From assembly GCF_000317595.1 (NCBI RefSeq), contig NZ_AEJC01000056.1, positions 1 to 64,000 on the forward strand: a stretch of DNA of 64,000 bases, in the 5' to 3' direction. Within the stretch, counting starts at the first letter, position 1. Each line of letters begins with the position of its first letter. Source of the stretch: Streptomyces ipomoeae 91-03. GTDB lineage: Bacteria; Actinomycetota; Actinomycetes; Streptomycetales; Streptomycetaceae. The notes beneath the pieces are model-generated. The model had not been told where the DNA came from. It made no database searches and worked only from the letters and a program-made list of their open reading frames with translations. Below, piece after piece: positions 34,260 through 42,757 of the stretch. The position numbers and the translations under genes were made by a program.

Positions 34260-35540
34260 GTGGCATCCACGGTCACCTCGAACACCTCGAAGACATCCCG
34301 CCCGGGCTACGGGCAGCTGCTGCGCACCCGTGGCGCGTGGACGTTCCTCCTGCCCGGTTTCGCGGCCCGCCAGCCGTTCGCGATGCTGACGCTCTCCCTC
34401 GTGCTGCTGGTCCAGCACACCACCGGCTCGTACGGGGCGGCCGGCGCCGTGGCCGCCGTCACCGGTGTCTCCATGGCGCTGTTCGCCCCGTACAGCGGCC
34501 GTCTCGCCGACCGCTACGGCCAGCGCGCCGTCCTGCTCCCCGGTGTCGTCCTGCACACCCTGGCCGGTGGCTCCCTGACGGCGCTGGCGCTCGCGGACGC
34601 GCCCCTGTGGGCGCTGTTCGCCGCCGCCGTGCCGACCGGTGCCTCGGTGCCGCAGATCGGCCCCATGGTGCGCGCCCGCTGGGGCGTCAAGCTCAAGGGC
34701 TCGCCCCTGATGACCACCGCGGCGGCCTTCGAGTCCGTCACCGATGAGCTGACCTTCGTGCTCGGCCCGCTGCTGGCGACCGCGCTGTGCACCGCCGTGC
34801 ACCCGGCCGCCGGTCTGCTCGCCGAGGCCGCGCTCACTCTCGTCGGCGGCCTGCTGTTCGCCGCCCAGCGCGGCACTCAGCCCGAGGTCGTATCCGTGGC
34901 CCACGCGCGCGTGGAGCACGCCTCCGCCCTGTCCGTCCCCGGAGTGCGCGTCCTGATCGTCACCTTCCTGGGCATCGGCTCCGTCTTCGGCGGCATGCAG
35001 GTCTCGCTCGCCGCCTTCTCCGAGTCGATCGGCGCACCGGGTCTGAACGGCGTCCTGTACGGCGTCTTCGCCGCGGGCAACATGATCTCCGGCCTCGTCT
35101 GCGGCGCGATGGCGTGGAAGGTGGCCCCTCAGCGGCGCCTGATCGTCGGATACGCGGCCCTCGCCCTGACCGCCTCCGCCCTGTGGACCGCCGACTCGGT
35201 GCTCGTCCTCGCCGCGCTGGGCCTGCTGGTCGGCATGTGCATCGCTCCCGCCCTGATCACCGGCTACACCCTGGTCGAGGGCCTGGTCCCGGCGGGCGCC
35301 CGCACCGAGGCGTTCACCTGGCTCACCGGCGCGGTCGCGCTCGGCCAGGCGGCGGCCGTCACGGCCGCCGGACAGCTGGAGGACCGGCTGTGGGGCGGTG
35401 CCGGGTTCCTGGTCCCGATGGCCGGTACGGCACTGGCGCTGGCGACCCTCGTGGCCCTGCGCTCACGCCTCGCGACACGACCCCGGAGCCGTACGGTCGC
35501 ACGTGTCATCGGTCACCGAGTGCCGGTGACAGTGGACTGA
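34260..35540 (+). CDS. MFS transporter
   Basis: A 426-residue major facilitator protein with 12 predicted helices and no large cytoplasmic domain. The loop-2 motif is SGRLADRYGQRAVLL (G-x-L-a-D-R-x-G-x-R), typical of drug/solute efflux. The GTG at 34260 has GGAAAGG at ~7 nt; the open frame further upstream lacks hydrophobic character and belongs to the promoter region. The transported compound cannot be told. It lies upstream of the fmdB-like gene but has its own promoter region. Confidence 0.9.
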   Translation: MASTVTSNTSKTSRPGYGQLLRTRGAWTFLLPGFAARQPFAMLTLSLVLLVQHTTGSYGAAGAVAAVTGVSMALFAPYSGRLADRYGQRAVLLPGVVLHTLAGGSLTALALADAPLWALFAAAVPTGASVPQIGPMVRARWGVKLKGSPLMTTAAAFESVTDELTFVLGPLLATALCTAVHPAAGLLAEAALTLVGGLLFAAQRGTQPEVVSVAHARVEHASALSVPGVRVLIVTFLGIGSVFGGMQVSLAAFSESIGAPGLNGVLYGVFAAGNMISGLVCGAMAWKVAPQRRLIVGYAALALTASALWTADSVLVLAALGLLVGMCIAPALITGYTLVEGLVPAGARTEAFTWLTGAVALGQAAAVTAAGQLEDRLWGGAGFLVPMAGTALALATLVALRSRLATRPRSRTVARVIGHRVPVTVD

Positions 35541-35571
35541 TCGGCGGGGAATACGTCACTATGGATTGTCG

Positions 35572-35598
35572 TTAGCACTCATCGAGTGAGAGTGCCAG
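35572..35598 (+). promoter_or_regulatory. CIRCE-like element (HrcA operator)
   Basis: TTAGCACTC-N9-GAGTGCCAG. The left half is a perfect match to CIRCE, the right half matches 7 of 9 positions, and the 9-nt spacing is exact. It lies just upstream of the AGGAGG of the fmdB-like gene, the usual CIRCE position. Confidence 0.75.
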
Positions 35599-35609
35599 GA
35601 GGAAGACCA

Positions 35610-35936
35610 GTGCCGACGTACCAGTACCAGTGCACCGAATGCGGTGAGGGCCTCGAAGCGGTGCAGAAGTTCACCGACGACGCCCTGACCGAGTGCCCCA
35701 GCTGCAATGGCCGCCTCAAGAAGGTGTTCTCCGCGGTCGGCATCGTCTTCAAGGGCTCCGGCTTCTACCGGAACGACAGCCGCGGCTCGTCGTCGAGCAG
35801 CAGCCCCGCGTCGAAGTCGTCGTCGTCCGACTCGAAGACCTCGTCCTCGACCTCGTCGACGTCGTCCTCGTCGACGTCCGACTCGAAGTCGTCGTCCTCG
35901 ACCTCTTCCTCCACCAGCAGCAGCTCCGCCGCGTAG
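35610..35936 (+). CDS. FmdB-type zinc-ribbon protein with Ser-rich tail
   Basis: A 108-residue protein. Residues ~1-55 are an FmdB zinc ribbon with two CxxC knuckles: C8-x2-C11 in YQCTECGEGLEAVQKF and C28-x2-C31 in ECPSCNGRLKKVFS. The last ~50 residues are almost pure Ser/Lys/Asp/Thr and must be disordered. Function is unknown (regulatory zinc-ribbon family). The GTG at 35610 follows a perfect AGGAGG. A CIRCE-like site 11 bp upstream predicts HrcA heat-shock control, unusual for this family. A hairpin terminator lies at 35962-35988. Confidence 0.92.
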   Translation: MPTYQYQCTECGEGLEAVQKFTDDALTECPSCNGRLKKVFSAVGIVFKGSGFYRNDSRGSSSSSSPASKSSSSDSKTSSSTSSTSSSSTSDSKSSSSTSSSTSSSSAA

Positions 35937-35961
35937 CTCTCCCTTCCGCCTGACTCCTTGG

Positions 35962-35988
35962 CCCTGCCGTCGTCGTATGACGGCAGGG
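35962..35988 (+). terminator. Hairpin terminator after the fmdB-like gene
   Basis: CCCTGCCGTC-N7-GACGGCAGGG, a perfect 10-bp stem, followed by TCTTCGG. It lies 26 bp past the stop. Confidence 0.8.
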
Positions 35989-36066
35989 TCTTCGGCGTTC
36001 CCTGGCGGCGGGGGTGGGGGACATGGCCCGTCCCGGGGGCGGATGTCGCCCGGCTAGGGTGCGGGC

Positions 36067-36990
36067 ATGGCGAACACGGAGCACGTGGAGAACGCGGCGG
36101 CGAGCACCGCAGCCGGGGTGGCGGAAGCGGTTGAGGCAGCGGCGACAGCACCCGCCACTGATCTGGCGGAGATCGGTGTCATCGGGGGGTCGGGGTTCTA
36201 CTCCTTCCTCGACGATGTGACCGAGATACAGGTCGACACCCCCTACGGGCCGCCCAGCGACTCGCTCTTCCTCGGTGAACTCGCCGGTCGGCGGGTCGCC
36301 TTCCTCCCCCGTCACGGCCGCGGCCACCATCTGCCGCCGCACCGCATCAACTACCGCGCGAACCTGTGGGCCCTGCGTTCCGTGGGGGCGCGCCAGGTGC
36401 TCGCCCCGTGCGCGGTGGGCGGGCTGCGGCCGGAGTACGGCCCCGGCACGCTGCTCGTGCCGGACCAGCTGGTGGACCGTACGAGTTCCCGGACCCAGAC
36501 GTACTTCGACGGCCTCCCGCTGCCCGACGGCACGACCCCCAACGTCGTCCATGTCTCACTCGCCGACCCGTACTGCCCCGTCGGCCGCAAGGCCGCCCTC
36601 GCAGCCGCCCGCGGGCGGAACTGGGAACCGGTGGACGGCGGCACCCTGGTCGTGGTCGAGGGCCCCCGCTTCTCGACCCGCGCCGAATCCCTCTGGTACC
36701 GGGCCCAGGGCTGGTCCGTCGTCGGCATGACCGGCCACCCCGAGGCGATCCTCGCCCGCGAACTCGAACTCTGCTACACCTCCCTGACCCTCGTCACCGA
36801 CCTCGACGCCGGCGCCGAGACCGGCGAGGGCGTCTCCCACGAGGAGGTCCTGGAGGTCTTCGCCGCCAACATCGACCGCCTGCGTGAAGTCCTCTTCGAC
36901 GCGGTGGCCGCACTACCGCCGAACGACACCCGAGACTGCCTGTGCACGAAGGCACTGGGCGGAATGAACCCGGGGTTCGTGCTGCCGTGA
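36067..36990 (+). CDS. mtnP: S-methyl-5'-thioadenosine phosphorylase
   Basis: A 307-residue PNP/MTAP-family phosphorylase that splits methylthioadenosine (or a related nucleoside) with phosphate. IGVIGGSGFYSFLDDV begins the fold at residue ~36. FLPRHGRGHHLPPHRINYRANLWAL binds phosphate/ribose, and VVGMTGHPEAILARELELCYTSL is the conserved C-terminal motif; MTGHPE is the substrate-specific stretch. An Ala-rich ~33-residue N-terminal extension is atypical. Whether methylthioadenosine or a purine nucleoside is preferred cannot be read with certainty. Confidence 0.9.
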   Translation: MANTEHVENAAASTAAGVAEAVEAAATAPATDLAEIGVIGGSGFYSFLDDVTEIQVDTPYGPPSDSLFLGELAGRRVAFLPRHGRGHHLPPHRINYRANLWALRSVGARQVLAPCAVGGLRPEYGPGTLLVPDQLVDRTSSRTQTYFDGLPLPDGTTPNVVHVSLADPYCPVGRKAALAAARGRNWEPVDGGTLVVVEGPRFSTRAESLWYRAQGWSVVGMTGHPEAILARELELCYTSLTLVTDLDAGAETGEGVSHEEVLEVFAANIDRLREVLFDAVAALPPNDTRDCLCTKALGGMNPGFVLP

Positions 36991-36996
36991 CGGGGT

Positions 36997-37023
36997 GACA
37001 GGGCTGACAGGGCTGACAGGGCT
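36997..37023 (+). repeat. 9-bp tandem repeat x3 after mtnP
   Basis: GACAGGGCT three times directly after the mtnP stop. No function known. Confidence 0.8.
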
Positions 37024-37163
37024 AGGGGCGACGGGGCGGAACCCCTCGTTCGGGTGGCGGAGTTTTCCACAACCGGCCAGTAGTCCACGGCCCGCAGCGA
37101 ACTCCGCCCCGAAGCCTCATCGTGAGACCGCAAGCCGATCTCACGACAGCAGGTGGTGACCCC

Positions 37164-37820
37164 ATGTCCAGTTCCACGTCCGGTTCCACGTCCAGCCCCA
37201 TGTCCCGTCCCCCGTCCCGTCGCGCCTCCAGCCCCATGTCCGGCCCCTCAACCGCGCCCCTTCCGTACCCGGCACCCACCCGCTCGTACACGGCCCGCAC
37301 CCCCTCCTGGGCCGCCGGCCCACCTGGTACGGACACCCCTCCCACCTGCGAGATCCCACCCTTCGCCCCACTACGGGTACGCGGTGGCGCGCACCGGCTG
37401 CGACGCCTGGTCCGCTGCCGAAGGCGGGCCGTGGCCGCAGGTCTCGCGGTGACTGCCGCCGCCCTGCTGGCGACGGGCGCGGGCCCGAGGGACGCCGAAC
37501 GGGTCAGGGGCCACCCGGTGCCCGACCCGGCGCCCAAGCGCGGCGCCATCGCCGAGAAGGTGGCCGCCCCGGTACGGATCGCCGACGGCGCGACGGTACG
37601 GCTGCTCCGGCCGGGCGACCGCGTCGACGTGATCGCCGCCGAGGACTCCGCGACGGGCGGCACCGCACGCGTGGTCGCCCGAGGCGCCCGTGTCACCGAG
37701 GTGCCGACCGCGAGCGCCACCGAGAGCGGAGCCCTGATCGTCCTCTCCGTGCCGCGCCCCACGGCGGCACGACTGGCCGGCGCGGGCGCCACGTCCCGTC
37801 TGGCGGTGACGCTGTGGTGA
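37164..37820 (+). CDS. Membrane-anchored protein with SAF/RcpC-like domain
   Basis: A 218-residue protein. The first ~75 residues are low-complexity Ser/Pro/Thr, built on short repeats (SSSTSGSTSSPMS). A basic stretch and a helix (RRRAVAAGLAVTAAALLATGAG, ~86-108) follow, then an extracytoplasmic beta domain: KRGAIAEKVAAPVRIADGATVRLLRPGDRVDVIAAE resembles CpaB/RcpC-type SAF domains. The last ~15 residues (RLAGAGATSRLAVTLW) end the domain. The ATG at 37164 has a weak AGGTGG. Function unknown; it precedes mscL on the same strand. Confidence 0.75.
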   Translation: MSSSTSGSTSSPMSRPPSRRASSPMSGPSTAPLPYPAPTRSYTARTPSWAAGPPGTDTPPTCEIPPFAPLRVRGGAHRLRRLVRCRRRAVAAGLAVTAAALLATGAGPRDAERVRGHPVPDPAPKRGAIAEKVAAPVRIADGATVRLLRPGDRVDVIAAEDSATGGTARVVARGARVTEVPTASATESGALIVLSVPRPTAARLAGAGATSRLAVTLW

Positions 37821-37943
37821 GGCTGCTGTCAAGGCCCTCGTCGGAGGGACCCGGGTGGACACGTCGACCAGTCCCTGCCGTAGGTTGCGGAGTCGTTTGT
37901 TCCACAACCAGCTTTTCGACAACCAGCGCAGAGAGGCCTCGTG

Positions 37944-38402
37944 GTGAGCGAGAAGAAGGAGCCGAGCATCTGGGAGGGCTTCAAGGCCTTCCTGATGCGG
38001 GGGAACGTCGTCGACCTGGCCGTGGCCGTGGTCATCGGCGCGGCCTTCACGAACATCGTCAACTCGGTGGTGAAGGGGATCATCAACCCACTGGTGGGGG
38101 CGATCGGCACCAAGAACCTCGATCACTACAGCTCATGCCTGAGCTCGACGTGCGAGGGCGAGCAGGGCATTCAGATCCTGTGGGGCTCCGTCCTCGGCGC
38201 CACCCTCAGCTTCGTCATCACCGCGGCCGTCGTCTACTTCCTGATGGTCCTGCCGATGGCCAAGTTCCTGGCCCGCCAGGAGGCCCGCCGCAAGGCGAAG
38301 GAGGGCACCCACGAGGTCATCGAGGTGACCGAGCTGGAGGTACTGAAGGAGATCCGCGACGCCCTGGTGGCTCAGCGCGGCTCGGGCCACGACCGCGAGT
38401 AG
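37944..38402 (+). CDS. mscL: Large-conductance mechanosensitive channel MscL
   Basis: A 152-residue MscL, the pore that opens on osmotic downshock. Two helices: residues ~21-46 (GNVVDLAVAVVIGAAFTNIVNSVV, with the conserved pore-gate pattern) and ~78-105 (SVLGATLSFVITAAVVYFLMVLPM). A charged C-terminal bundle helix follows (VTELEVLKEIRDALVAQ). Two adjacent GTGs (37941 and 37944) are possible; I use 37944 because GAGAGG then has better spacing. Converges with the small gene at 38431. Confidence 0.95.
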   Translation: MSEKKEPSIWEGFKAFLMRGNVVDLAVAVVIGAAFTNIVNSVVKGIINPLVGAIGTKNLDHYSSCLSSTCEGEQGIQILWGSVLGATLSFVITAAVVYFLMVLPMAKFLARQEARRKAKEGTHEVIEVTELEVLKEIRDALVAQRGSGHDRE

Positions 38403-38430
38403 CGCCGTTCGCGGCCGTCGGCCGGTGGTG

Positions 38431-38613
38431 TCAGAGGTGGTGGGGCGGCTTCTCGTCGAGGAAGCGCTTCAGGTCGGCCGCGCTGTCGCCTGCTTCGCCG
38501 GGTCGCTCGCCCCAGCCGTGGTCCGAGTCGTCGGACGACGGACGGCTGAGCGGGTCGTCGAAGACCAGCGCGGCCTTGGGGTCACGTGGTTCGGGGGCAG
38601 CGGCGGTACTCAT
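38431..38613 (-). CDS. Small acidic protein of unknown function
   Basis: A 60-residue protein. It starts MSTAAAPEPRDPKAALVFDDPLSRPSSDDSDHGWGERP and ends AADLKRFLDEKPPHHL. I recall this small protein as conserved in streptomycetes, but it has no named function. It is soluble and acidic, with a His-Leu end. It converges with mscL (28-bp gap). Confidence 0.75.
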   Translation of the reverse strand: MSTAAAPEPRDPKAALVFDDPLSRPSSDDSDHGWGERPGEAGDSAADLKRFLDEKPPHHL

Positions 38614-38794
38614 GCCCCCAGAGTACGGCCCGCTCGCCCGTGACCGCCCCGCTCCCGCCCACTGGTGGACTTATGTCCGCAAGCACATTCGCATCCGTGA
38701 GCGCACTCGCATCCGCACGCGCGCTCCTATCCGTAAGTGCACTTGTGAACGTCTGGGCGAGAATTCCCCTTGGTTTTCTGCTCTGCTGGGCCCT

Positions 38795-40069
38795 ATGACG
38801 CCCAGTTCGGCTCCTTCCGGCTCCCGCCCGGAACCCACACCCGCGCCCGTTCCAGCAACCCCGAGAACCTCCCCCTCCGTCGCGCACCTGCCGCTGCGCA
38901 GGCTGGTGGCCCGTGGGCGCGACGAGGAGCATCGGGTCGCGTCGCCGCTGGAGCTCTTCTTCGACCTGTGTTTCGTGGTCGCCGTCGCCCAGGCCGGCGT
39001 CCAGCTGGTGCACGCCGTCGCGGAGGCACACGCGGCCGAGGGCATCGCGAACTACGCGATGGTCTTCTTCGCGATCTGGTGGGCCTGGATGAACTTCACC
39101 TGGTTCGCCTCGGCGTACGACAACGACGACGTGCTCTACCGGCTCGTGACCCTGGTTCAGATAGCGGGCGTGCTGGTGCTGGCCGCCGGGGTGACCCGGG
39201 CCTTCGAGGACCATGACTTCGTGCTGGTCTGGCTCGGCTATGCGATCATGCGGCTGGCGATGATCGCGCAGTGGCTGCGGGCCGCACGGTCCGCGACGGC
39301 CGACGAGCGGGTCATGGCGCTGCGGTACGCGGGTGGCGTGGCGCTGTGCCAGGTCGGCTGGCTGGGGCTGCTGATCCTTCCGGAACCGGCGAGACCATGG
39401 CTGTTCCTGGGGATGGCGATCGTCGAGCTGTGCGTCCCGGTCTACGCGGAGAAGGACTTCAACACGTCCTGGCATCCGCATCACATCGCCGAGCGGTACG
39501 GCCTGTTCACCATCATCGTGCTCGGCGAGACGATCCTGGCGGCCACGGTCGCGGTGAAGTCGGCCGCCGACGAGAACGACGCGCTGGGCGAGCTGCTGCC
39601 CATCGCGGCGGGCGGGCTGCTGATCGTGTTCGCCGCGTGGTGGATCTACTTCACCGTGCCCATCCACGGTCATCTGCGCTCCAACAAGGAGAGCTTCCTG
39701 TGGGGTTACGGCCACTATCTGATCTTCGCGTCGGCCGCGGCGATCGGTGCGGGTCTCGAGGTCGCGGTGGAGCAGGCGGTGCACAAGGCGCACATCTCCA
39801 CGCCGGCCGCGTCCGCCGCGGTGACCCTGCCGACGGCCCTGTTCCTCATCTCCGTGTGGGCGTTGCACGCCCGGCACTACAAGGTGGGGACGGCTCAGCA
39901 GGCGATCCTGCCGCTCGCCGCGCCGGCGATGGTCCTGTGCACGTTCCTGGGCCATTGGGCGGTCCTGGCGGCGGGCGTGGTGGCGGCGGTGACGGTGGCG
40001 GTCGGCATCACGCTCACCACCCGCCGGGGCGGAAGGGAGGAGACGACGGGGAAGACGGCGACCGTTTGA
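38795..40069 (+). CDS. LtrA-family (low temperature requirement A) membrane protein
   Basis: A 424-residue membrane protein. After a Pro-rich start, RVASPLELFFDLCFVVAVAQ is the LtrA signature. About 10 helices follow, including NFTWFASAYDNDDVLYRL, HHIAERYGLFTIIVLGETILA and HYLIFASAAAIGAGLEVAVE. The family was named in Listeria for growth at low temperature; biochemical function is unknown. The ATG at 38795 has only a weak GGG upstream. The in-frame region before it contains short CGCATCCG-type repeats and looks non-coding. Confidence 0.9.
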   Translation: MTPSSAPSGSRPEPTPAPVPATPRTSPSVAHLPLRRLVARGRDEEHRVASPLELFFDLCFVVAVAQAGVQLVHAVAEAHAAEGIANYAMVFFAIWWAWMNFTWFASAYDNDDVLYRLVTLVQIAGVLVLAAGVTRAFEDHDFVLVWLGYAIMRLAMIAQWLRAARSATADERVMALRYAGGVALCQVGWLGLLILPEPARPWLFLGMAIVELCVPVYAEKDFNTSWHPHHIAERYGLFTIIVLGETILAATVAVKSAADENDALGELLPIAAGGLLIVFAAWWIYFTVPIHGHLRSNKESFLWGYGHYLIFASAAAIGAGLEVAVEQAVHKAHISTPAASAAVTLPTALFLISVWALHARHYKVGTAQQAILPLAAPAMVLCTFLGHWAVLAAGVVAAVTVAVGITLTTRRGGREETTGKTATV

Positions 40070-40085
40070 CGGCTCCCGTGCCGGG

Positions 40086-41153
40086 GTGACACAGACGAGA
40101 CTGGTGACCATGACGGTTGACGCGTTGACAGATGTGGCGGGCCTGCGGGTCGGTCACGCCACCCGGGCCGAGGGCGGCTGGCTCACCGGCACCACGGTCG
40201 TCCTGGCTCCGGAGGGCGGCGCGATCGCGGCCGTCGACGTGCGCGGGGGTGGCCCCGGCACCAAGGAGACGGACGCGCTCGACCCCAGGAACCTGGTGCA
40301 GAAGGTCGAGGCGGTGGTGCTGACCGGCGGCAGCGCGTACGGGCTGGACTCCGCGTCGGGTGTGATGGCCTGGCTGGAGGAACAGGGGCGCGGTGTACGA
40401 GTGGGCCCCGACCCGGCGCATGTCGTGCCGGTGGTGCCCGCCGCCTGTGTCTTCGATCTGGGCCGGGGCGGCGACTTCCGGGCCAGACCGGACGCGGCCA
40501 CCGGCCGGGCGGCGGTCGAGGCGGCGGCCGCGAGCGGGCCGGGTGCCCCGGTCGAGCAGGGGTGCGTGGGCGCCGGGACGGGGGCCACGGTCGGGCCGTT
40601 CAAGGGCGGTGTCGGCACCGCGAGCACCGTGCTGGACTCGGGGATCACGGTGGCCGCGCTGGTGGTGGCCAACGCCGCGGGATCGGTGGTGGATCCGGGG
40701 ACGGGGGTGCTGTATGGGGAGTTGTTCCAGGGGCGTACGACATGTCCGGAGCCCGGAGTCCACGAGGCCGCGCGCCGTCGGCTCGCCGAGATCGCCGCGA
40801 AGAACATCGCGCCCACGCTGAACACCACGCTCGCCGTGGTCGCGACCGACGCCGACCTGACGCGGGCCCAGGCCCACAAACTGGCCGGCACCGCCCACGA
40901 CGGCATCGCCCGCGCCGTGCGACCGGTCCACCTCCTCAACGACGGCGACACGGTCTTCACCCTGGCCACGGGCGCCCGCCCGCTCCCACCCGAGGCGGGC
41001 CCGCTCGCCCTCAATGAACTCCTCTCGGCGGGGGCGGACTTGGTGACCCGGGCGATCGTGCGGGCGGTACGAGCGGCCGAGTCGGTGGACGGCCCGGGCG
41101 GGACGTGGCCGTCGTACGGGGAGTTGTACGGAGACCTCGCCGGGAGTTCGTGA
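40086..41153 (+). CDS. P1-family peptidase (S58/DmpA-NylC-type Ntn hydrolase)
   Basis: A 355-residue (or 347 from the ATG at 40110) self-processing hydrolase of the DmpA/BapA/NylC group. DVAGLRVGHATR and TGGSAYGLDSASGVM are family segments. The autocleavage point is N246-T247 in PTLNTTLAVV (numbering from the GTG at 40086). An Asn-Thr cleavage as in nylon oligomerase NylC contrasts with Gly-Ser in DmpA, so Thr247 is probably the nucleophile. Likely an aminopeptidase or amidase of unknown natural substrate. It lies 16 bp downstream of the LtrA gene and may be cotranscribed. Confidence 0.88.
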   Translation: MTQTRLVTMTVDALTDVAGLRVGHATRAEGGWLTGTTVVLAPEGGAIAAVDVRGGGPGTKETDALDPRNLVQKVEAVVLTGGSAYGLDSASGVMAWLEEQGRGVRVGPDPAHVVPVVPAACVFDLGRGGDFRARPDAATGRAAVEAAAASGPGAPVEQGCVGAGTGATVGPFKGGVGTASTVLDSGITVAALVVANAAGSVVDPGTGVLYGELFQGRTTCPEPGVHEAARRRLAEIAAKNIAPTLNTTLAVVATDADLTRAQAHKLAGTAHDGIARAVRPVHLLNDGDTVFTLATGARPLPPEAGPLALNELLSAGADLVTRAIVRAVRAAESVDGPGGTWPSYGELYGDLAGSS

Positions 41154-41282
41154 CGGGTGTCGGGAGGGGCGCGGGGACGGTCGGGGGGGGCGATTGTCCC
41201 GGTTCTGTCACGTGATGGCGTTGTGGGTGGAGGGTGGGAACCCAGTGGGACGTCGGACGCTCTTTCTCCACGTACTGGAGCG

Positions 41283-41332
41283 GATCACATGGATCACGTA
41301 GATCGCGCGGATCGCATCAGATCACGTGGATC
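41283..41332 (+). repeat. 9-bp GATCACGTG-type repeats upstream of ldt
   Basis: GATC occurs at 41283, 41292, 41301, 41310, 41320 and 41329, with units like GATCACGTG and GATCGCGCG. It lies 30-80 bp before the L,D-transpeptidase start, i.e. in the 5' leader. Function unknown. Confidence 0.8.
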
Positions 41333-41361
41333 ACGCGGACGCGGAGAAGTTGGAGCAGAAC

Positions 41362-42582
41362 GTGACGAGGCCGAAGGTTGCTGTGCGGCGTGCGATGGGG
41401 GCCTGTGCCGTGCTGGTGGTCGGGGCGTTGACGCTCACCGGGTGCGGTGGGGACGCCAAGGCCGACAACAAGGGCGGGGACGGCAAGGAGGCGTCCGCCA
41501 AGGACTCGGCGGCGACGATCACGATCTCGGCGAAGGACGGTTCGACGGGGGCGTCCATCAACGCGACCGGGGTGAAGGTCAGCGGCGGCAAGTTGACCGA
41601 GGTGACGATGACCGCGACGGAGAGCGGCACCGACGTACCGGGGGAGATAGCGGCGGACGGGCGGTCCTGGAAGCCGAAGGGGCAGTTGGAGCGGGGCACG
41701 AAGTACCGGATCTCCGCGACCGCGAAGAACGCCGAGGGGAAGACGTCGGCGGCCAATTCCATCTTCACGACCGTCTCGACGGCCAACAGCTTCATCGGGA
41801 CGTACACGCCGGACAGCGGCACCACGGTCGGGGTGGGGATGCCGGTGTCGTTCACCTTCGACAAGGCGATCACCGACCAGAAGGCCGTGCAGTCGCACAT
41901 CACGGTGACGTCGAGCAGTGGGCAGGAGGTGGTCGGGCACTGGTTCGGGGCGCAGCGGCTGGACTTCCGGCCCGAGGAGTACTGGAAGGCCGGGTCCAAG
42001 GTCACGATGAAGATCGACCTGGACGGCGTCGAGGGCGCGAACGGGCTGTACGGGGTGCAGGACAAGACGGTCACCTTCACCGTCGGGCGCTCGCAGGTCT
42101 CCACGGTCGACGTCAACACGCAGACCATGACGGTCGTACGGGACGGCAAGACGATCAAAACGGTGCCGATCTCGGCTGGCAGTGCGCAGAACCCGACGTA
42201 CAACGGGCAGATGGTGATCTCGGAGAAGTTCACGCAGACGCGGATGAACGGATCGACGGTCGGGTTCGGCGGGGAGTACGACATCCCGGACGTCCCGCAC
42301 GCGATGCGGCTGACGACGTCGGGGACGTTCGTGCACGGCAACTACTGGTACAGCAGGTCCAACCCGCCCTTCGGGCGGCAGGGCACCAGCCACGGCTGCG
42401 TCGGGCTCGCGGACGTCCAGGGGGCGAGTGGCGACACCGAGGGCAAGTGGTTCTTCGACAACTCACTGATCGGTGACGTCGTGATCGTCAAGAACTCCCC
42501 CGACGACACGGTCGCGCCGGACAACGGCCTCAACGGCTGGAACCTGTCGTGGGACGCCTGGACGGCGGGAAGCGCCACCTGA
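41362..42582 (+). CDS. Lipoprotein L,D-transpeptidase (Ig-like + YkuD)
   Basis: A 406-residue exported enzyme that makes 3-3 peptidoglycan cross-links. The signal ends in a lipobox (LTGC, C28). Two Ig-like regions (~55-160 and ~160-255) precede the YkuD domain, whose catalytic motif HGNYWYSR...TSHGCVGL has H344 and nucleophile C346. This is the layout of mycobacterial LdtMt-type proteins. The GTG at 41362 has GGAG 8 nt upstream; an ATG at 41326 would place a repeat-encoded leader in front. A terminator at 42626-42654 follows. Confidence 0.94.
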   Translation: MTRPKVAVRRAMGACAVLVVGALTLTGCGGDAKADNKGGDGKEASAKDSAATITISAKDGSTGASINATGVKVSGGKLTEVTMTATESGTDVPGEIAADGRSWKPKGQLERGTKYRISATAKNAEGKTSAANSIFTTVSTANSFIGTYTPDSGTTVGVGMPVSFTFDKAITDQKAVQSHITVTSSSGQEVVGHWFGAQRLDFRPEEYWKAGSKVTMKIDLDGVEGANGLYGVQDKTVTFTVGRSQVSTVDVNTQTMTVVRDGKTIKTVPISAGSAQNPTYNGQMVISEKFTQTRMNGSTVGFGGEYDIPDVPHAMRLTTSGTFVHGNYWYSRSNPPFGRQGTSHGCVGLADVQGASGDTEGKWFFDNSLIGDVVIVKNSPDDTVAPDNGLNGWNLSWDAWTAGSAT

Positions 42583-42625
42583 CCGCGGGAGGCGCCATCC
42601 GGCCAAGGGATCATGGGACTTCGTA

Positions 42626-42654
42626 CGGCCGCGCGGGAACCAACCGTGCGGCCG
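42626..42654 (+). terminator. Terminator of the L,D-transpeptidase gene
   Basis: CGGCCGCGCGG pairs with CCGTGCGGCCG (11 bp, one G-T) around a 7-nt loop, followed by CGTCGTTTTA. It lies 44 bp past the stop. Confidence 0.85.
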
Positions 42655-42757
42655 CGTCGTTTTATGGGTACGTTTTCTCGGTTCCCGGACATGATGTCCG
42701 ACCGAGGGGCTACGGTATGCACCCACAAGGTGACATGCAGCAACGCCGGGAGAAACC

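Noticed and set aside
37814..38794. In-frame upstream extension of the LtrA gene
   Set aside because: Runs through mscL in another frame and the non-coding gap; LtrA similarity begins only after the ATG at 38795.
41237..41263. GGAAC upstream of the L,D-transpeptidase as a sigma-E promoter
   Set aside because: The spacing to TCT is 19 bp and there is no GTC at the right distance. Cell-wall genes are often sigma-E targets, so it could be revisited with 5'-end data.
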